Below are positions 45,630 through 52,935 of a stretch of DNA of 52,935 nt, in pieces (within the stretch, counting starts at the first letter, position 1; every line of letters begins with the position of its first letter). The translations under genes and the position numbers were made by a program. The notes beneath the pieces are model-generated. The model was not told where the DNA came from. It worked only from the letters and a program-made list of their open reading frames with translations, and did not search any database. Location of the stretch: positions 1-52,935 of the forward strand of contig NZ_BDAY01000088.1 of the NCBI RefSeq assembly GCF_001612685.1. Reading direction: 5' to 3'. The DNA is from Nocardia altamirensis NBRC 108246 (lineage in GTDB: Bacteria > Actinomycetota > Actinomycetes > Mycobacteriales > Mycobacteriaceae).

Positions 45630-45668
45630 AAGTGCTGGCGGGCAACATCTTACCGCCCACCAGCACTT
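45630..45668 (-). terminator. Intercistronic hairpin between bacteriocin and exporter genes
   Basis: On the minus strand a stem of nine pairs, one mismatch, then four pairs closes an 11-base loop; the transcript continues with TTTTCG. It lies after the bacteriocin stop (45788) and before the exporter start (45554). It would cut back most transcripts, giving much bacteriocin and little exporter, or protect the upstream mRNA end. Confidence 0.65.
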
Positions 45669-45787
45669 CACACGAGGGACGCGCCTGCGACCCGGATCCG
45701 TCGCAGACTGCGACACCCCACCGATCATGACGCTCGCCAACGTGAACGCAGACCTAGCAACTCACGCTGTGCGCAACGCTTTTCAGA

Positions 45788-46225
45788 TCAGTCGTTGACC
45801 CGCCAAAATGACTCCATCGTCCCGCCTCCGACTGCGCGATAGAGCGTCGTGTTCGCCCAAGCACCAGGTCCGACATCACGCCTATCTTGCGCACGCCCCT
45901 GTTTCGTGGTCGCGCCATGAGGCCTGCTGGCGTGGAAGTAATTCGACCAGCCCTTATCGAAATCTGTGCCGTAGTCCCAAACCCCGCCCTCCGGGTACTC
46001 TCGACCTCTCGGGCTGACACCTTTCATATTGACACCCTCGGTAAAGATCACCGATCCACCAACGACTTCACCAGCAGCGTTGAGCAGATCCGGACCCTTG
46101 ATGACCCTGCTTTCCCCTGGTGACCTCGGGCTATCCGGCCCGTGAGCCCAAGCTGCTGATGCCCCCACAAATCCCGGGATAGCCACCGCTAGACAGCTGA
46201 CAACCAGCGCGGTCTTCCATTTCAT
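45788..46225 (-). CDS. Lactococcin-972-family bacteriocin precursor
   Basis: 145 residues. The signal peptide (MKWKTALVVSCLAVAIPGF, cleaved after AWA near residue 28) precedes a hydrophilic stretch and the lactococcin-972-like C-terminus: GGVWDYGTDF, then SNYFHASRPHGATT, and a final TLYRAVGG segment. The family's Trp/Tyr/Gly pattern and the neighbouring ABC pair support the call. ATG 46225 follows GGGGAG. Lactococcin 972 binds lipid II and blocks septum formation in Lactococcus; target here is unknown. Confidence 0.85.
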   Translation of the reverse strand: MKWKTALVVSCLAVAIPGFVGASAAWAHGPDSPRSPGESRVIKGPDLLNAAGEVVGGSVIFTEGVNMKGVSPRGREYPEGGVWDYGTDFDKGWSNYFHASRPHGATTKQGRAQDRRDVGPGAWANTTLYRAVGGGTMESFWRVND

Positions 46226-46313
46226 CGTCGAACAACTCCCCTTGTCAGATGTTTGCCCTCGCACAGTTCGGCCCCTCACCGGCGAGGTATGCGAGGGACC
46301 GAGGAGGACGCTA

Positions 46314-46327
46314 CGTAACCCGTTACG
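46314..46327. promoter_or_regulatory. Inverted repeat CGTAAC-CC-GTTACG upstream of bacteriocin gene
   Basis: Lies about 90 bases upstream of the bacteriocin start. A further copy of CGTAACGGG occurs at 46368-46376, so it may be a regulator site. No regulator gene is adjacent. Confidence 0.35.
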
Positions 46328-46393
46328 GACTGTCGAGCGATCTTCGTTCCCACTCGAACGTCGTGCACGTAACGGGGAAATTCCCGATTCTGA

Positions 46394-46576
46394 GGGCTGA
46401 TCCTGGGGCTGATCGTGTTGGTCATCGAGTGGGCGGCCGCGAACTGGCTACCAATCGCAGCGATCGTGACTGTCGCGCTCGGGACGTCCAAGGGCGGGTT
46501 CACAGCGCCCGACAACCTTCAGACCTTGTGCTGGCGGTGCAACCGCACCAAGTCGAACAAGGTCATTGCCAGCTGA
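46394..46576 (+). pseudogene. HNH endonuclease remnant (C-terminal part)
   Basis: The only meaningful stretch in this ~500-base gap is a frame closed at 46391 and ending TGA at 46574-46576. It reads APDNLQTLCWRCNRTKSNK at its end, the C-terminal half of an HNH nuclease (PDNLQTLCxxCN). The preceding segment lacks the catalytic His region. No start codon is convincing. A decayed mobile or toxin nuclease. Confidence 0.55.
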
Positions 46577-46721
46577 ACATCTATCGGCCCGGCGGGCGCG
46601 CTGACGCTTTGATCGTCTCGCGGCGCCAATTGTTCCACTTGTGCCGCCCGGCGCGGCGGGCGACGGCTGCCCGTCGGCCGGTCATTTAGGAGGAGGCTCG
46701 AAACTCGCATCTACTGCTGGC

Positions 46722-47114
46722 TCACTTGCCTTTTCGTGCAGACCAGATGGCGAACTCTCCGCCCGGCAGGCAAATGACTCGGGAGCCATCGACTCCGGCA
46801 AGCCCCCAAGCTTCATACTTTGGGTGGACGGGAACGTGGATCGCGGCACCGGAGTCGAATTCAAGACTCAAGCCGTCGACTTCACTGGCATCGGCTCTTG
46901 TCACGGTGGAGCCTACAATGGCTTCGAGGCCGGAACCGATCTCGGCATAACTTCCGGAAAGGGCGTTCAGCACGGCCCCAGCAGGTGTACGGAAGGACAG
47001 CTCGCCTTCGATTTGCAACTCGAACTCGGCCAGCGGGCCTATCTCCATCGTCACTGTGAATCCGGAAGTTACCTTCGAAATCTGCTGTCCGACAATTTTC
47101 AATTGCAGTTCCAT
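46722..47114 (-). CDS. DUF6188-like protein, candidate immunity to the adjacent effector
   Basis: 130 residues, beta-rich, starting three bases after the effector stop. The pattern SLEFDSGAAIHVPVHPKYEAWG, then LPGGEFAIW resembles DUF6188 proteins, which occur with actinobacterial polymorphic toxins. No signal peptide, so cytosolic. The tight spacing supports immunity, but this is inference. Confidence 0.72.
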   Translation of the reverse strand: MELQLKIVGQQISKVTSGFTVTMEIGPLAEFELQIEGELSFRTPAGAVLNALSGSYAEIGSGLEAIVGSTVTRADASEVDGLSLEFDSGAAIHVPVHPKYEAWGLAGVDGSRVICLPGGEFAIWSARKGK

Positions 47115-47117
47115 TAC

Positions 47118-48371
47118 TCACCAACCTGGAGGTTTCGGGTATGTTCCGTCCGGATTTTTTGGAAAATGAGTTTCAGAGGGAGCTCCTGGCTTTCCGTCCA
47201 GCTTCAAAGGTTGGCCCTGCTCATTGTAGAAGCGCACGTAACCGTTCGGGTATTCATCGTTGGGTAGCGCGTCGCGGAACATATTCTGATTCTTGACAGA
47301 GCCCGGCTTCTGCCACACCCACCCCTTCCCGTTGTCGGCGAGACGCACCTCCCAGTCCGCAGGGACATGACTTGGGCGCTCGGGCGAACCCAGCTGAACT
47401 GCCCTCTTGGCGAGGTCGATTATGCGTTGCAGCTTATCTCGGATTGTAGCGGGAGGCTTCTTTACCTTGATTGCTCGCAGCAGCTTGAAGGTGCTGTAAA
47501 TGCCTTTGAGCCTGTCGGCGTATCTCTTGACCTTCTCCGCGATCTTGCCCGCCCGATAGGCGGCGACCGCTGCCGCACCGAACCCTGCCGTCAAGACTCC
47601 CGCGGCCGCGCTGATGACCAGGCCTACCGCAACGTCTTTCGCGATGTCGATCGCCAAGTCCTCGAGCAGCTTCGTCAGCTGGGCGCGCATGTCGTCGATA
47701 GCGGCCTTCTGCTCGCGACACGATTGCGCGAGATCGGCGAACAGGCCGAGGAGGTCTTCGGCCGCGGTCTTCATCTCCCGCAGGTCCTCGTCGATATAGG
47801 AGGCGTCCGGCGCGGTCACCGCCTCGAAACACTTCGCCTCTGCCTCGATTCGAGCAGGCAGATCCGCCGCTTTGCCATTGGTGGCCAACGCTTCCCACAC
47901 TGCGGCGGCCGCGAGGAGCTTGTCGGGATCGCCATCCGGGATCGTCACCCCGGCAATGGCAGCAAGCCCGAAACCGTCATCGATCAACCCGTTGCCGGGC
48001 CCTCCGGCCGACGGCGGCGGAACGGGGCAGGTGCTCCACGCCGGGTAGAACGCTTTCGGTTGTCCCGGCTCCGCGCGGCCGGTGCCCTTCGCATAATCGG
48101 CGAGCGCGTAGTTGTAGCCCGCCTGTTGCAGAATGCCAGCGTAATTGTCGAGTGCCTGAACCAGGGAACTCGCCAGGCTGTAAGCCTCCGTGGCGTTAGT
48201 GTCGTACGAGGCGGCCCAGTCCTTGCATTCTCCCACGCTGCCACCCATGTCCTTGGTGTCACCCAAGGCCGCCATCTGGGCCTCGAAGTCCGCGTGAAAA
48301 TCTACGGCCGCGGTGTGCAGATTGGTGGCGGAGCCGACGTAGACGAGCGGATCCACATTGAACTCGGTCAC
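47118..48371 (-). CDS. Type VII secreted polymorphic toxin-like protein
   Basis: 417 residues, GTG start. Residues 1-95 are a helical ESX-type leader (many Ala/Asp, a DYAKG turn); ~200-300 are charged helix and a hydrophobic Ala/Gly segment (AVGLVISAAAGVLTAGF) with a basic region. The last ~85 residues form a separate module: WEVRLADNGKGWVWQKPG, then DALPNDEYPNGYVRFYNEQG and ETHFPKNPDG. Such G-W/N-P-Y/G-Q-P/TH-P endings are common in actinobacterial and Rhs polymorphic toxins; I cannot state the activity. It precedes a candidate immunity gene and follows two WXG100 genes. Confidence 0.8.
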   Translation of the reverse strand: MTEFNVDPLVYVGSATNLHTAAVDFHADFEAQMAALGDTKDMGGSVGECKDWAASYDTNATEAYSLASSLVQALDNYAGILQQAGYNYALADYAKGTGRAEPGQPKAFYPAWSTCPVPPPSAGGPGNGLIDDGFGLAAIAGVTIPDGDPDKLLAAAAVWEALATNGKAADLPARIEAEAKCFEAVTAPDASYIDEDLREMKTAAEDLLGLFADLAQSCREQKAAIDDMRAQLTKLLEDLAIDIAKDVAVGLVISAAAGVLTAGFGAAAVAAYRAGKIAEKVKRYADRLKGIYSTFKLLRAIKVKKPPATIRDKLQRIIDLAKRAVQLGSPERPSHVPADWEVRLADNGKGWVWQKPGSVKNQNMFRDALPNDEYPNGYVRFYNEQGQPLKLDGKPGAPSETHFPKNPDGTYPKPPGW

Positions 48372-48379
48372 GGTGGTAT

Positions 48380-48682
48380 CTACCCCCTGCCGAGCATCCG
48401 AAGATTCGTCGCCGCAGCGGAACTGTAGCGATCACGCGCGGCCTCAGCTGCCTGCTTCATCGCCGCGATCCCCTCGGCAACGTCTGTCGCGCCGGTCATC
48501 CACAGCCGGAACGCCTCTGCCTGCGCACCCGCAGCAGATCCCTGCCAACTCTGCTGTACCGTGTCGATCCTTTGCTGCAGCCCCGTCAAACTTTCGGACA
48601 GAAATCCGATGAATCCATCCAGCCGTGCTGAAATCTGCTCCAGCTCGGCTAATTTCACCTGAAAGGGCTGCGTGTTATCCAT
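48380..48682 (-). CDS. WXG100 protein
   Basis: 100 residues, two helices around QSWQGSAAG (WxG). ATG 48682 follows a G-rich ribosome site. Eight bases separate it from both neighbours, so all four genes form one operon. Likely a heterodimer partner of the upstream WXG protein or of the effector leader. Confidence 0.9.
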   Translation of the reverse strand: MDNTQPFQVKLAELEQISARLDGFIGFLSESLTGLQQRIDTVQQSWQGSAAGAQAEAFRLWMTGATDVAEGIAAMKQAAEAARDRYSSAAATNLRMLGRG

Positions 48683-48690
48683 GCTTCCCC

Positions 48691-49002
48691 CTACGGCAGC
48701 TCGAGCGAGCTGGTCTGCTGTGCCCGCGATACGTCGTGATCCCCCAGCGTCTGGCTGGTCACCCCGAGCAGCTCCGCCATGGCGGACAACGCCTCGAGCA
48801 CAGTGTTGGCACCATGCTTGGTCTCTGCCCATCCCGCACCGTAGGCATCGGCCGACGTGCCCTTCCATGACTCGAGCAATGCAGTGACGTCAGCACTCAA
48901 CGATTGCAGCCCATTCGTCAGAGACTCGGCGGTCAACAGCACGAACCGGCCCGCATCGGACACCTCGGCGGGCACAACCGAGAACTCCGAAGATTCCGAC
49001 AC
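48691..49002 (-). CDS. WXG100 protein, first gene of the cassette
   Basis: 103 residues from GTG 49002 with GAGGAG six bases upstream (the open frame extends further but is not coding there). SWKGTSADAYGAGW is the WxG turn. It opens the operon running to 46722. Together with the next gene it should form the ESX heterodimer carrying the effector to the secretion channel. Confidence 0.88.
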   Translation of the reverse strand: MSESSEFSVVPAEVSDAGRFVLLTAESLTNGLQSLSADVTALLESWKGTSADAYGAGWAETKHGANTVLEALSAMAELLGVTSQTLGDHDVSRAQQTSSLELP

Positions 49003-49098
49003 CGATGCTCCTCGCTCGTTCGAAGTGACCCCAGCCTGAGAAATAGCCCATCGTAAACGATAGACGCAGCGACCGATCGCAGCGGCTGCTCCCTGTAC

Positions 49099-49848
49099 GT
49101 GTTGCCCGGCGGGCGCGCGGTGTTGTCCGGCGGTGTGTGGAACGCTCCCGAGCTGGACGCCGCATACAACGGCGGCGCCCCCTTGCCGAACCTGTTCGCA
49201 GGCGCCCCGGAATGGGTGACCGACCAGGTGCTGAATCTGCGCGCGACGCAAGGCTTGCTCTCGTTCTGCTACTGGTGGGACCACGGCGCTTGGTATCGCG
49301 GCGAATCGCCAGGAGCCGACCGGATCAGTGCGGCGGTGCCCGGGGTGTGGTCGTCGCGGATCGTCGCGGAGATCGTGTGTCAGGTCGCCGGCGACGCTTC
49401 GGCCGAGCGCCATCGGGAAGCGGCGGACACCCTGGTCGCCGCCGCCGAAGCCGGTGTGGTGACCCGCAATACGCTGTCCGCGGTGTTCGATGCTCCCGCA
49501 GACGACATCGACGGCGCCGTCTACCAGTTGTCGCTGGCCGGCCGGACGGCCACAGTCACCGCACCGCTGCCCCGCGATCGGGCGATCTCGCTGGTGCGCG
49601 CGTACATCCTCGGCCGCGACCTCGATACCACCGGCTATCCCCTCGACCAGCTCGCCGCCGAGCGACTCGAGGTCGGCTGGCTGGTCTTCGTGCCGACCGA
49701 GCCCGGCGAGCTCGCGATCGGGCGGGCCCTCTTCTATGTCGCCGACGATGGAGTGATCGAACAGTCCTCCTCGTCGACTCCCCCGTCGCTCTATACCGAA
49801 GGATTCGAATACCGTTTCCGACGGCGCGGATCGGCACCGGTTTCCTGA
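49099..49848 (+). CDS. Unknown 249-residue protein divergent from WXG cassette
   Basis: Starts from GTG 49099 without a good ribosome site. No motif; Trp- and Gly-rich N-terminus (NAPELDAAYNGGAPLPN), a helical middle, and beta-like C-terminal third. No signal peptide. Third-base GC is high, so it is coding. The divergent position hints at a linked role with the secretion cassette but does not show one. Confidence 0.6.
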   Translation: MLPGGRAVLSGGVWNAPELDAAYNGGAPLPNLFAGAPEWVTDQVLNLRATQGLLSFCYWWDHGAWYRGESPGADRISAAVPGVWSSRIVAEIVCQVAGDASAERHREAADTLVAAAEAGVVTRNTLSAVFDAPADDIDGAVYQLSLAGRTATVTAPLPRDRAISLVRAYILGRDLDTTGYPLDQLAAERLEVGWLVFVPTEPGELAIGRALFYVADDGVIEQSSSSTPPSLYTEGFEYRFRRRGSAPVS

Positions 49849-49984
49849 ACCGACCAGCATCGCTCGGACCGCGGCGCCGCCACCAGTGACACAGCGTCAG
49901 GTCGTCACCCGAAGAATTGTCACTGCGCAATGCTGACGTGACTGCACTACTGGCGGCGCCCGCGCGGCACTGAGATCAACAAAC

Positions 49985-50650
49985 ATGTCAGAAGATCGTT
50001 GGGCCATGGTCACCGGCGCGGCGTGTGGTCTCGGGCGCGCGACCGCCCTTCGACTCGCCGAAGACGGGTACGCGGTCGTGCTCTGTGGTGACGACGGCGC
50101 CGAAGCCACCGAAACCCGCCAACTGATCGAATGGTCCGGCGGGCGAGCGAGACAGCTCATCGCCGATTTCCGCGACGCCGCAGCGTTACACGCCTTGATC
50201 GCCGCAACAACAGACGTGCTCGACGGCACCCCGTTAGACGTGCTGGTCAACAACACCTGCGCAATGGGTTGCGCGGAAACCACTGAGGCGCTGTTCGATA
50301 CGGCATTCGACCTCATCGTAAAGGCCCCCCATATTTTGACCAGCGCCTTCGCTCCCACCATGGCCGACCGCGGCGGAGGAACGATCGTCAACGTCACCAC
50401 CGGTGCAGGCACGATCGCCGCCCAAGCGGCCAAGGTAGCGCTCAACGCGCTGACCACCTCCTGGGCCGCCGAGTACGGCCCTCGTGGCGTGCGAGTGAAT
50501 TCCGTGGACGCCGGCGCGGCGAGGCACATCGAAACGCCCGACGCAATCGCCGAAGCCATCCGCTTTCTCGTCTCACACCGCGCGTCCGCAATCCACGGTG
50601 CCGTACTGACTATCTCCGGCGCCAACAACGCGGCCGAGTTGCGCGCTTGA
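49985..50650 (+). CDS. Degenerate short-chain dehydrogenase/reductase
   Basis: 221 residues with intact NAD(P) loop (TGAACGLGRAT) and VNNT strand. The catalytic YxxxK is broken: the position four before K150 is Ala146. The usual Ser is Thr (VNVTTG). It probably cannot reduce carbonyls as a classic SDR does; binding or regulatory use is possible. Confidence 0.8.
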   Translation: MSEDRWAMVTGAACGLGRATALRLAEDGYAVVLCGDDGAEATETRQLIEWSGGRARQLIADFRDAAALHALIAATTDVLDGTPLDVLVNNTCAMGCAETTEALFDTAFDLIVKAPHILTSAFAPTMADRGGGTIVNVTTGAGTIAAQAAKVALNALTTSWAAEYGPRGVRVNSVDAGAARHIETPDAIAEAIRFLVSHRASAIHGAVLTISGANNAAELRA

Positions 50651-51162
50651 CGCTCGGGTCTCGCCATCCAGGTTCTACGGGCCCCGATCACGAGGCTGGC
50701 GGCTCGAACGCGCTGCCATGTATCGCAATATGGCGGCCATCGGCGTCGACATCATCGCCTGGCGCCCGAACGTCCCACTCGGCCAAACGATGTCACTGCA
50801 CGCCAGACGCCGGACCAGACGATGAAAGCGTCGCCGTCCGCGGCCGTATCTGGCACAGCGATGATCACTGCGGCGTTGATCGGCGTGCACACCTTGCTCT
50901 GCTCGCCGTCGGCGCACTCGGCTTGGCGCTGGCACTGGCGGGCCTGCGCCGCCGTCGTCGCGGGTCTGGCTGCCGCGAGGTATCTGACTGGCGTGCATGC
51001 GATCTGATCGCCGTCCGACATGGCATCGTCGATCCACCTGTTCTGATCGAAATCCGTACTCACGGCAAAATCACCGGCGAGGCGTGGCCGGGCCCGATCC
51101 AGGTCGGCAACCGCTTTCTGCCGCGGACCGCGCAGCAGCCGACCGGGTGGATCGAAACGTAG
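50647..51162 (+). CDS. Possible membrane-protein frame, perhaps frameshifted
   Basis: The last ~60 codons have strong third-base GC and follow one hydrophobic stretch (ALLAVGALGLALALAGL). The first ~55 codons look less coding, while a different frame from 50718 (MYRNMAAIGVDIIAWRP) looks better. A frameshifted gene is plausible. TTG 50647 overlaps the SDR stop. No family recognised. Confidence 0.4.
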   Translation: MTLGSRHPGSTGPDHEAGGSNALPCIAIWRPSASTSSPGARTSHSAKRCHCTPDAGPDDESVAVRGRIWHSDDHCGVDRRAHLALLAVGALGLALALAGLRRRRRGSGCREVSDWRACDLIAVRHGIVDPPVLIEIRTHGKITGEAWPGPIQVGNRFLPRTAQQPTGWIET

Positions 51163-51254
51163 CACGGGGATTGCCCCGCATTCGGGCGGGTGAGAGCCTC
51201 ATGCTGCCCAACCGCGATACGTACCCGGCCCGGACAGCGGAGAGCTGTGCCGGA

Positions 51255-52373
51255 TCAGGCGAGCTTCGCGAAGAAGCCGCGGATGTCCTCGGCGAGGGTG
51301 TCGGGGACCTCGTAGGCGGCCCAGTGACCACCCTCGCTGTACTCGTTCCACTGGACGATGTTGGCGTGGTCGCGCTCGGCGAGGGCGCGCGGCGGCTTGT
51401 AGTCGTAGCCGAAGGACGCCAGGCCGATGGGGACGGTGGTGGGTTCTGTGGCGTGGGTGCCCTTGGCGTTCTCGTAGTAGAACCGGGCCGAGGAAGCGGC
51501 TGTGTTGGTGAACCAGTAGATCGCGACGTTGGTGATGATGTCGTCGGGATCGAGCGTGCCGATGAGCTGGCTGCTCCACGTCAGCTGGCCGACCGGGGAA
51601 TCGGCCAGACCCGCGGCGATGGTCTGCGGCTGCGCGCGCTGGGAGAAGTCGTGGATGGAGTGCTCGAGGAACTTCTGACCGAACTCGATGAAGGCCCGAT
51701 CCTGCTCGCTCAGGCTTGCCAGCTCGTCCGGGTCGCCGCTCGGGAAGGCGAAGATCTGGTTGACGTGCACGCCGATGACGTAGTCTGGGGCGAGCCGGCC
51801 CATCTCCGGGGCCACGATCGCACCCGCGTCGTTGCCGTGCACGCCGTAGCGCGGGTAGCCGAGGCGCCGCATCAGCTCGACGTACGCTGCGGCCATCCGC
51901 TCCGGGGTCCAGCCGATGTCGCCGGTGGGGCCGGAGAAGGCATAGCCAGGGTAGGACGGGATGACCAGATGGAACGCGTCGGTGAGCTTGTCGACCAAGC
52001 CCAGGTACTCGACGAATGAGCTCGGCCAGCCGTGGGTCAGCATCAACGGGGTGGCCGCCGGGTTGGCCGAGGGGATGTGCACGAAGTGAATCTGCTGTCC
52101 ATCGATTTCGGTGCGGAAGTGCGGGAACGTGTTGAGCTTCGCCTCGACCGTGCGCCAGTCGAATTCGTTGCGCCACCGCTCGATCAGCGGGCGGGTGAAC
52201 GAACCAGGCACTCCGTACTCGAAGCCGGGCGCCACCGGGATGCCGAGATCGACCTTGCCCGCGACCTTCTCGGCGGCCAGCTCGTCGGCGAACCGCGTGT
52301 GCGCGAGGCGGTAGTTCAGATCGTCGAGGTCGGCCTGAGAAATCTCGATGCGGAATGGGTGGATCTTGGTCAT
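51255..52373 (-). CDS. Epoxide hydrolase, microsomal (EPHX1) type
   Basis: 372 residues: EHN N-terminal domain (FRIEISQADLDDL), oxyanion HGWP (114-117), nucleophile elbow HGNDAGA with D182, and the C-terminal EGGHWAAYE His at about 350. The length and order match bacterial EHN-containing epoxide hydrolases. It opens epoxides to diols in the cytosol. A pair of palindromes lies directly upstream, and a broken HxlR gene beyond. Confidence 0.93.
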   Translation of the reverse strand: MTKIHPFRIEISQADLDDLNYRLAHTRFADELAAEKVAGKVDLGIPVAPGFEYGVPGSFTRPLIERWRNEFDWRTVEAKLNTFPHFRTEIDGQQIHFVHIPSANPAATPLMLTHGWPSSFVEYLGLVDKLTDAFHLVIPSYPGYAFSGPTGDIGWTPERMAAAYVELMRRLGYPRYGVHGNDAGAIVAPEMGRLAPDYVIGVHVNQIFAFPSGDPDELASLSEQDRAFIEFGQKFLEHSIHDFSQRAQPQTIAAGLADSPVGQLTWSSQLIGTLDPDDIITNVAIYWFTNTAASSARFYYENAKGTHATEPTTVPIGLASFGYDYKPPRALAERDHANIVQWNEYSEGGHWAAYEVPDTLAEDIRGFFAKLA

Positions 52374-52394
52374 GGGATTCTCCTTGTTGATTAG

Positions 52395-52415
52395 AACGGA
52401 ATGTTTCGTTCCGTT
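52395..52415. promoter_or_regulatory. Operator 1: AACGGAA-N7-TTCCGTT
   Basis: Perfect seven-base arms (52395-52401 and 52409-52415), 22 bases upstream of the epoxide hydrolase start. The same arm sequence recurs in operator 2. Confidence 0.6.
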
Positions 52416-52431
52416 ATGAAGAGTCTATCAG

Positions 52432-52447
52432 AACGGATCATTCCGTT
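52432..52447. promoter_or_regulatory. Operator 2: AACGGA-TCAT-TCCGTT
   Basis: Six-base arms (52432-52437, 52442-52447) repeat the arms of operator 1, 37 bases away centre to centre in round terms. Likely bound by the same repressor. Confidence 0.55.
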
Positions 52448-52904
52448 TCAACCTCTTCTGCAAAATGGCCCTCTACCTGCACCAACACGCCGTCTCGACG
52501 CCGGACCCAAGTCCAACGTCCGCTCCAACCAGCCTGCACCCCCGGCCCCGTCGGCCACTCCCCAGCGCTGGGCATTGCGTGGCGGCGCCGTGCCACCCCG
52601 AGCGCCGAAGCCTCGCTCGGCGGCACCGTGGGGTGGACCTTCCGGTGCACCAAACCATCGGACTCGAGCGCACGAAGGACCCGGGTCAGCATGCGCTGGC
52701 TGATGCCTTCTACGGCGCAGTGCCCACCGCACCCTTCCGGTCGTCCCAGGTCTGGGGTAGCCAGATTCGACACTCTGGGAGTGCGGCGAGCAACCGGATC
52801 CCCCACTCCCCGATTCGGACAAGTCCGGCGCCGCGTTCTCTCGATCTGCTGGCCAGGAACGGACGGGTGGCGAGCCGATCAGGAAACGCGAGTGGGCCGG
52901 ACAC
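52438..52904 (-). pseudogene. Frameshifted HxlR-family regulator gene
   Basis: Pieces of a HxlR winged helix lie in different frames. One frame (minus, from 52904) gives GEWGIRLLAALPE, equivalent to the GKWxxLILxAL helix. Another (52438-52806) gives GISQRMLTRVLRALESDGLV and HRKVHPTVPP. No single frame joins them, and the C-terminal part is also unrecognisable. At least one frameshift therefore separates them, unless there is sequencing error. Confidence 0.65.
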
Positions 52905-52935
52905 TGCCGACCACCAGCGCGTAAGCCGCCATCGC

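Noticed and set aside
46661..46676. Six-base-pair hairpin CGACGG-CTGC-CCGTCG after the DUF6188-like gene
   Set aside because: Short and without a T-run; not enough for a terminator call.
1..52935. CRISPR arrays, insertion sequences, prophage or attachment sites
   Set aside because: No regularly spaced repeats, transposase or integrase motifs were seen; the tRNA-Leu 3' end is not visibly duplicated nearby.

Overview
The window is GC-rich actinobacterial chromosome. High G/C at third codon positions, GTG starts, conservon genes, type VII (ESX/WXG100) effector cassettes, F420-type oxidoreductases and a lactococcin-972-type bacteriocin point to a Nocardia-like member of the Mycobacteriales. That genus call is inference; no rRNA is present. 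I see no IS element, phage, integrase or CRISPR array.

Layout. 0-2.8 kb: tail of a reduced conservon (sensor kinase, DUF742 protein, P450 lacking the ExxR motif). 2.8-6.6 kb: secreted phosphodiesterase-like protein, an orphan protein, xylose isomerase, small membrane protein. 7.3-11.9 kb: a two-gene unit pairing a membrane-anchored von Willebrand A protein with a 1028-residue tubulin/FtsZ-like protein. 11.9-16.1 kb: TetR/acetyltransferase pair, a large unknown protein, an LLM-type oxidoreductase. 16.1-18.6 kb: first type VII cassette (EspC-like partner, large effector-like protein, lipoprotein, YbaB protein), translationally coupled. 18.7-23.8 kb: terpene cyclase, ferredoxin-fused reductase, desaturase-like flavoprotein and SnoaL-like protein, opposite a PadR regulator. 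24-27.8 kb: FMN-binding protein, a broken gene, a LuxR-type two-component pair, a membrane protein. 28.2-38.2 kb: MBL hydrolase, NmrA-like protein, lipoprotein, secreted proteins, a GH5 endoglycoceramidase-like protein with an altered acid/base residue, SnoaL-like protein, GlxA-type regulator, thioesterase and a tandem alpha/beta hydrolase. 38.3-39.7 kb: HxlR regulator divergent from a beta-hydroxyacid-dehydrogenase-type reductase around a clear dyad. 39.85 kb: tRNA-Leu(GAG) and a strong terminator. 40-42.2 kb: hypothetical protein, thiamine-binding protein, glycosyltransferase.

42.7-49.0 kb looks like a competition island: a lactococcin-972 family bacteriocin with its ABC exporter pair, an HNH endonuclease remnant, then two WXG100 proteins, a large toxin-like effector and a DUF6188-like candidate immunity protein. 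49-52.9 kb: unknown protein, degenerate short-chain dehydrogenase, a possible membrane-protein fragment, epoxide hydrolase, two palindromic operators and a frameshifted HxlR pseudogene.

The best candidates for new biology are the vWA/tubulin-like pair, the two effector cassettes, the terpene/redox operon and the bacteriocin cluster with its intercistronic hairpin. Family names come from motif recognition by eye; no database search was possible.
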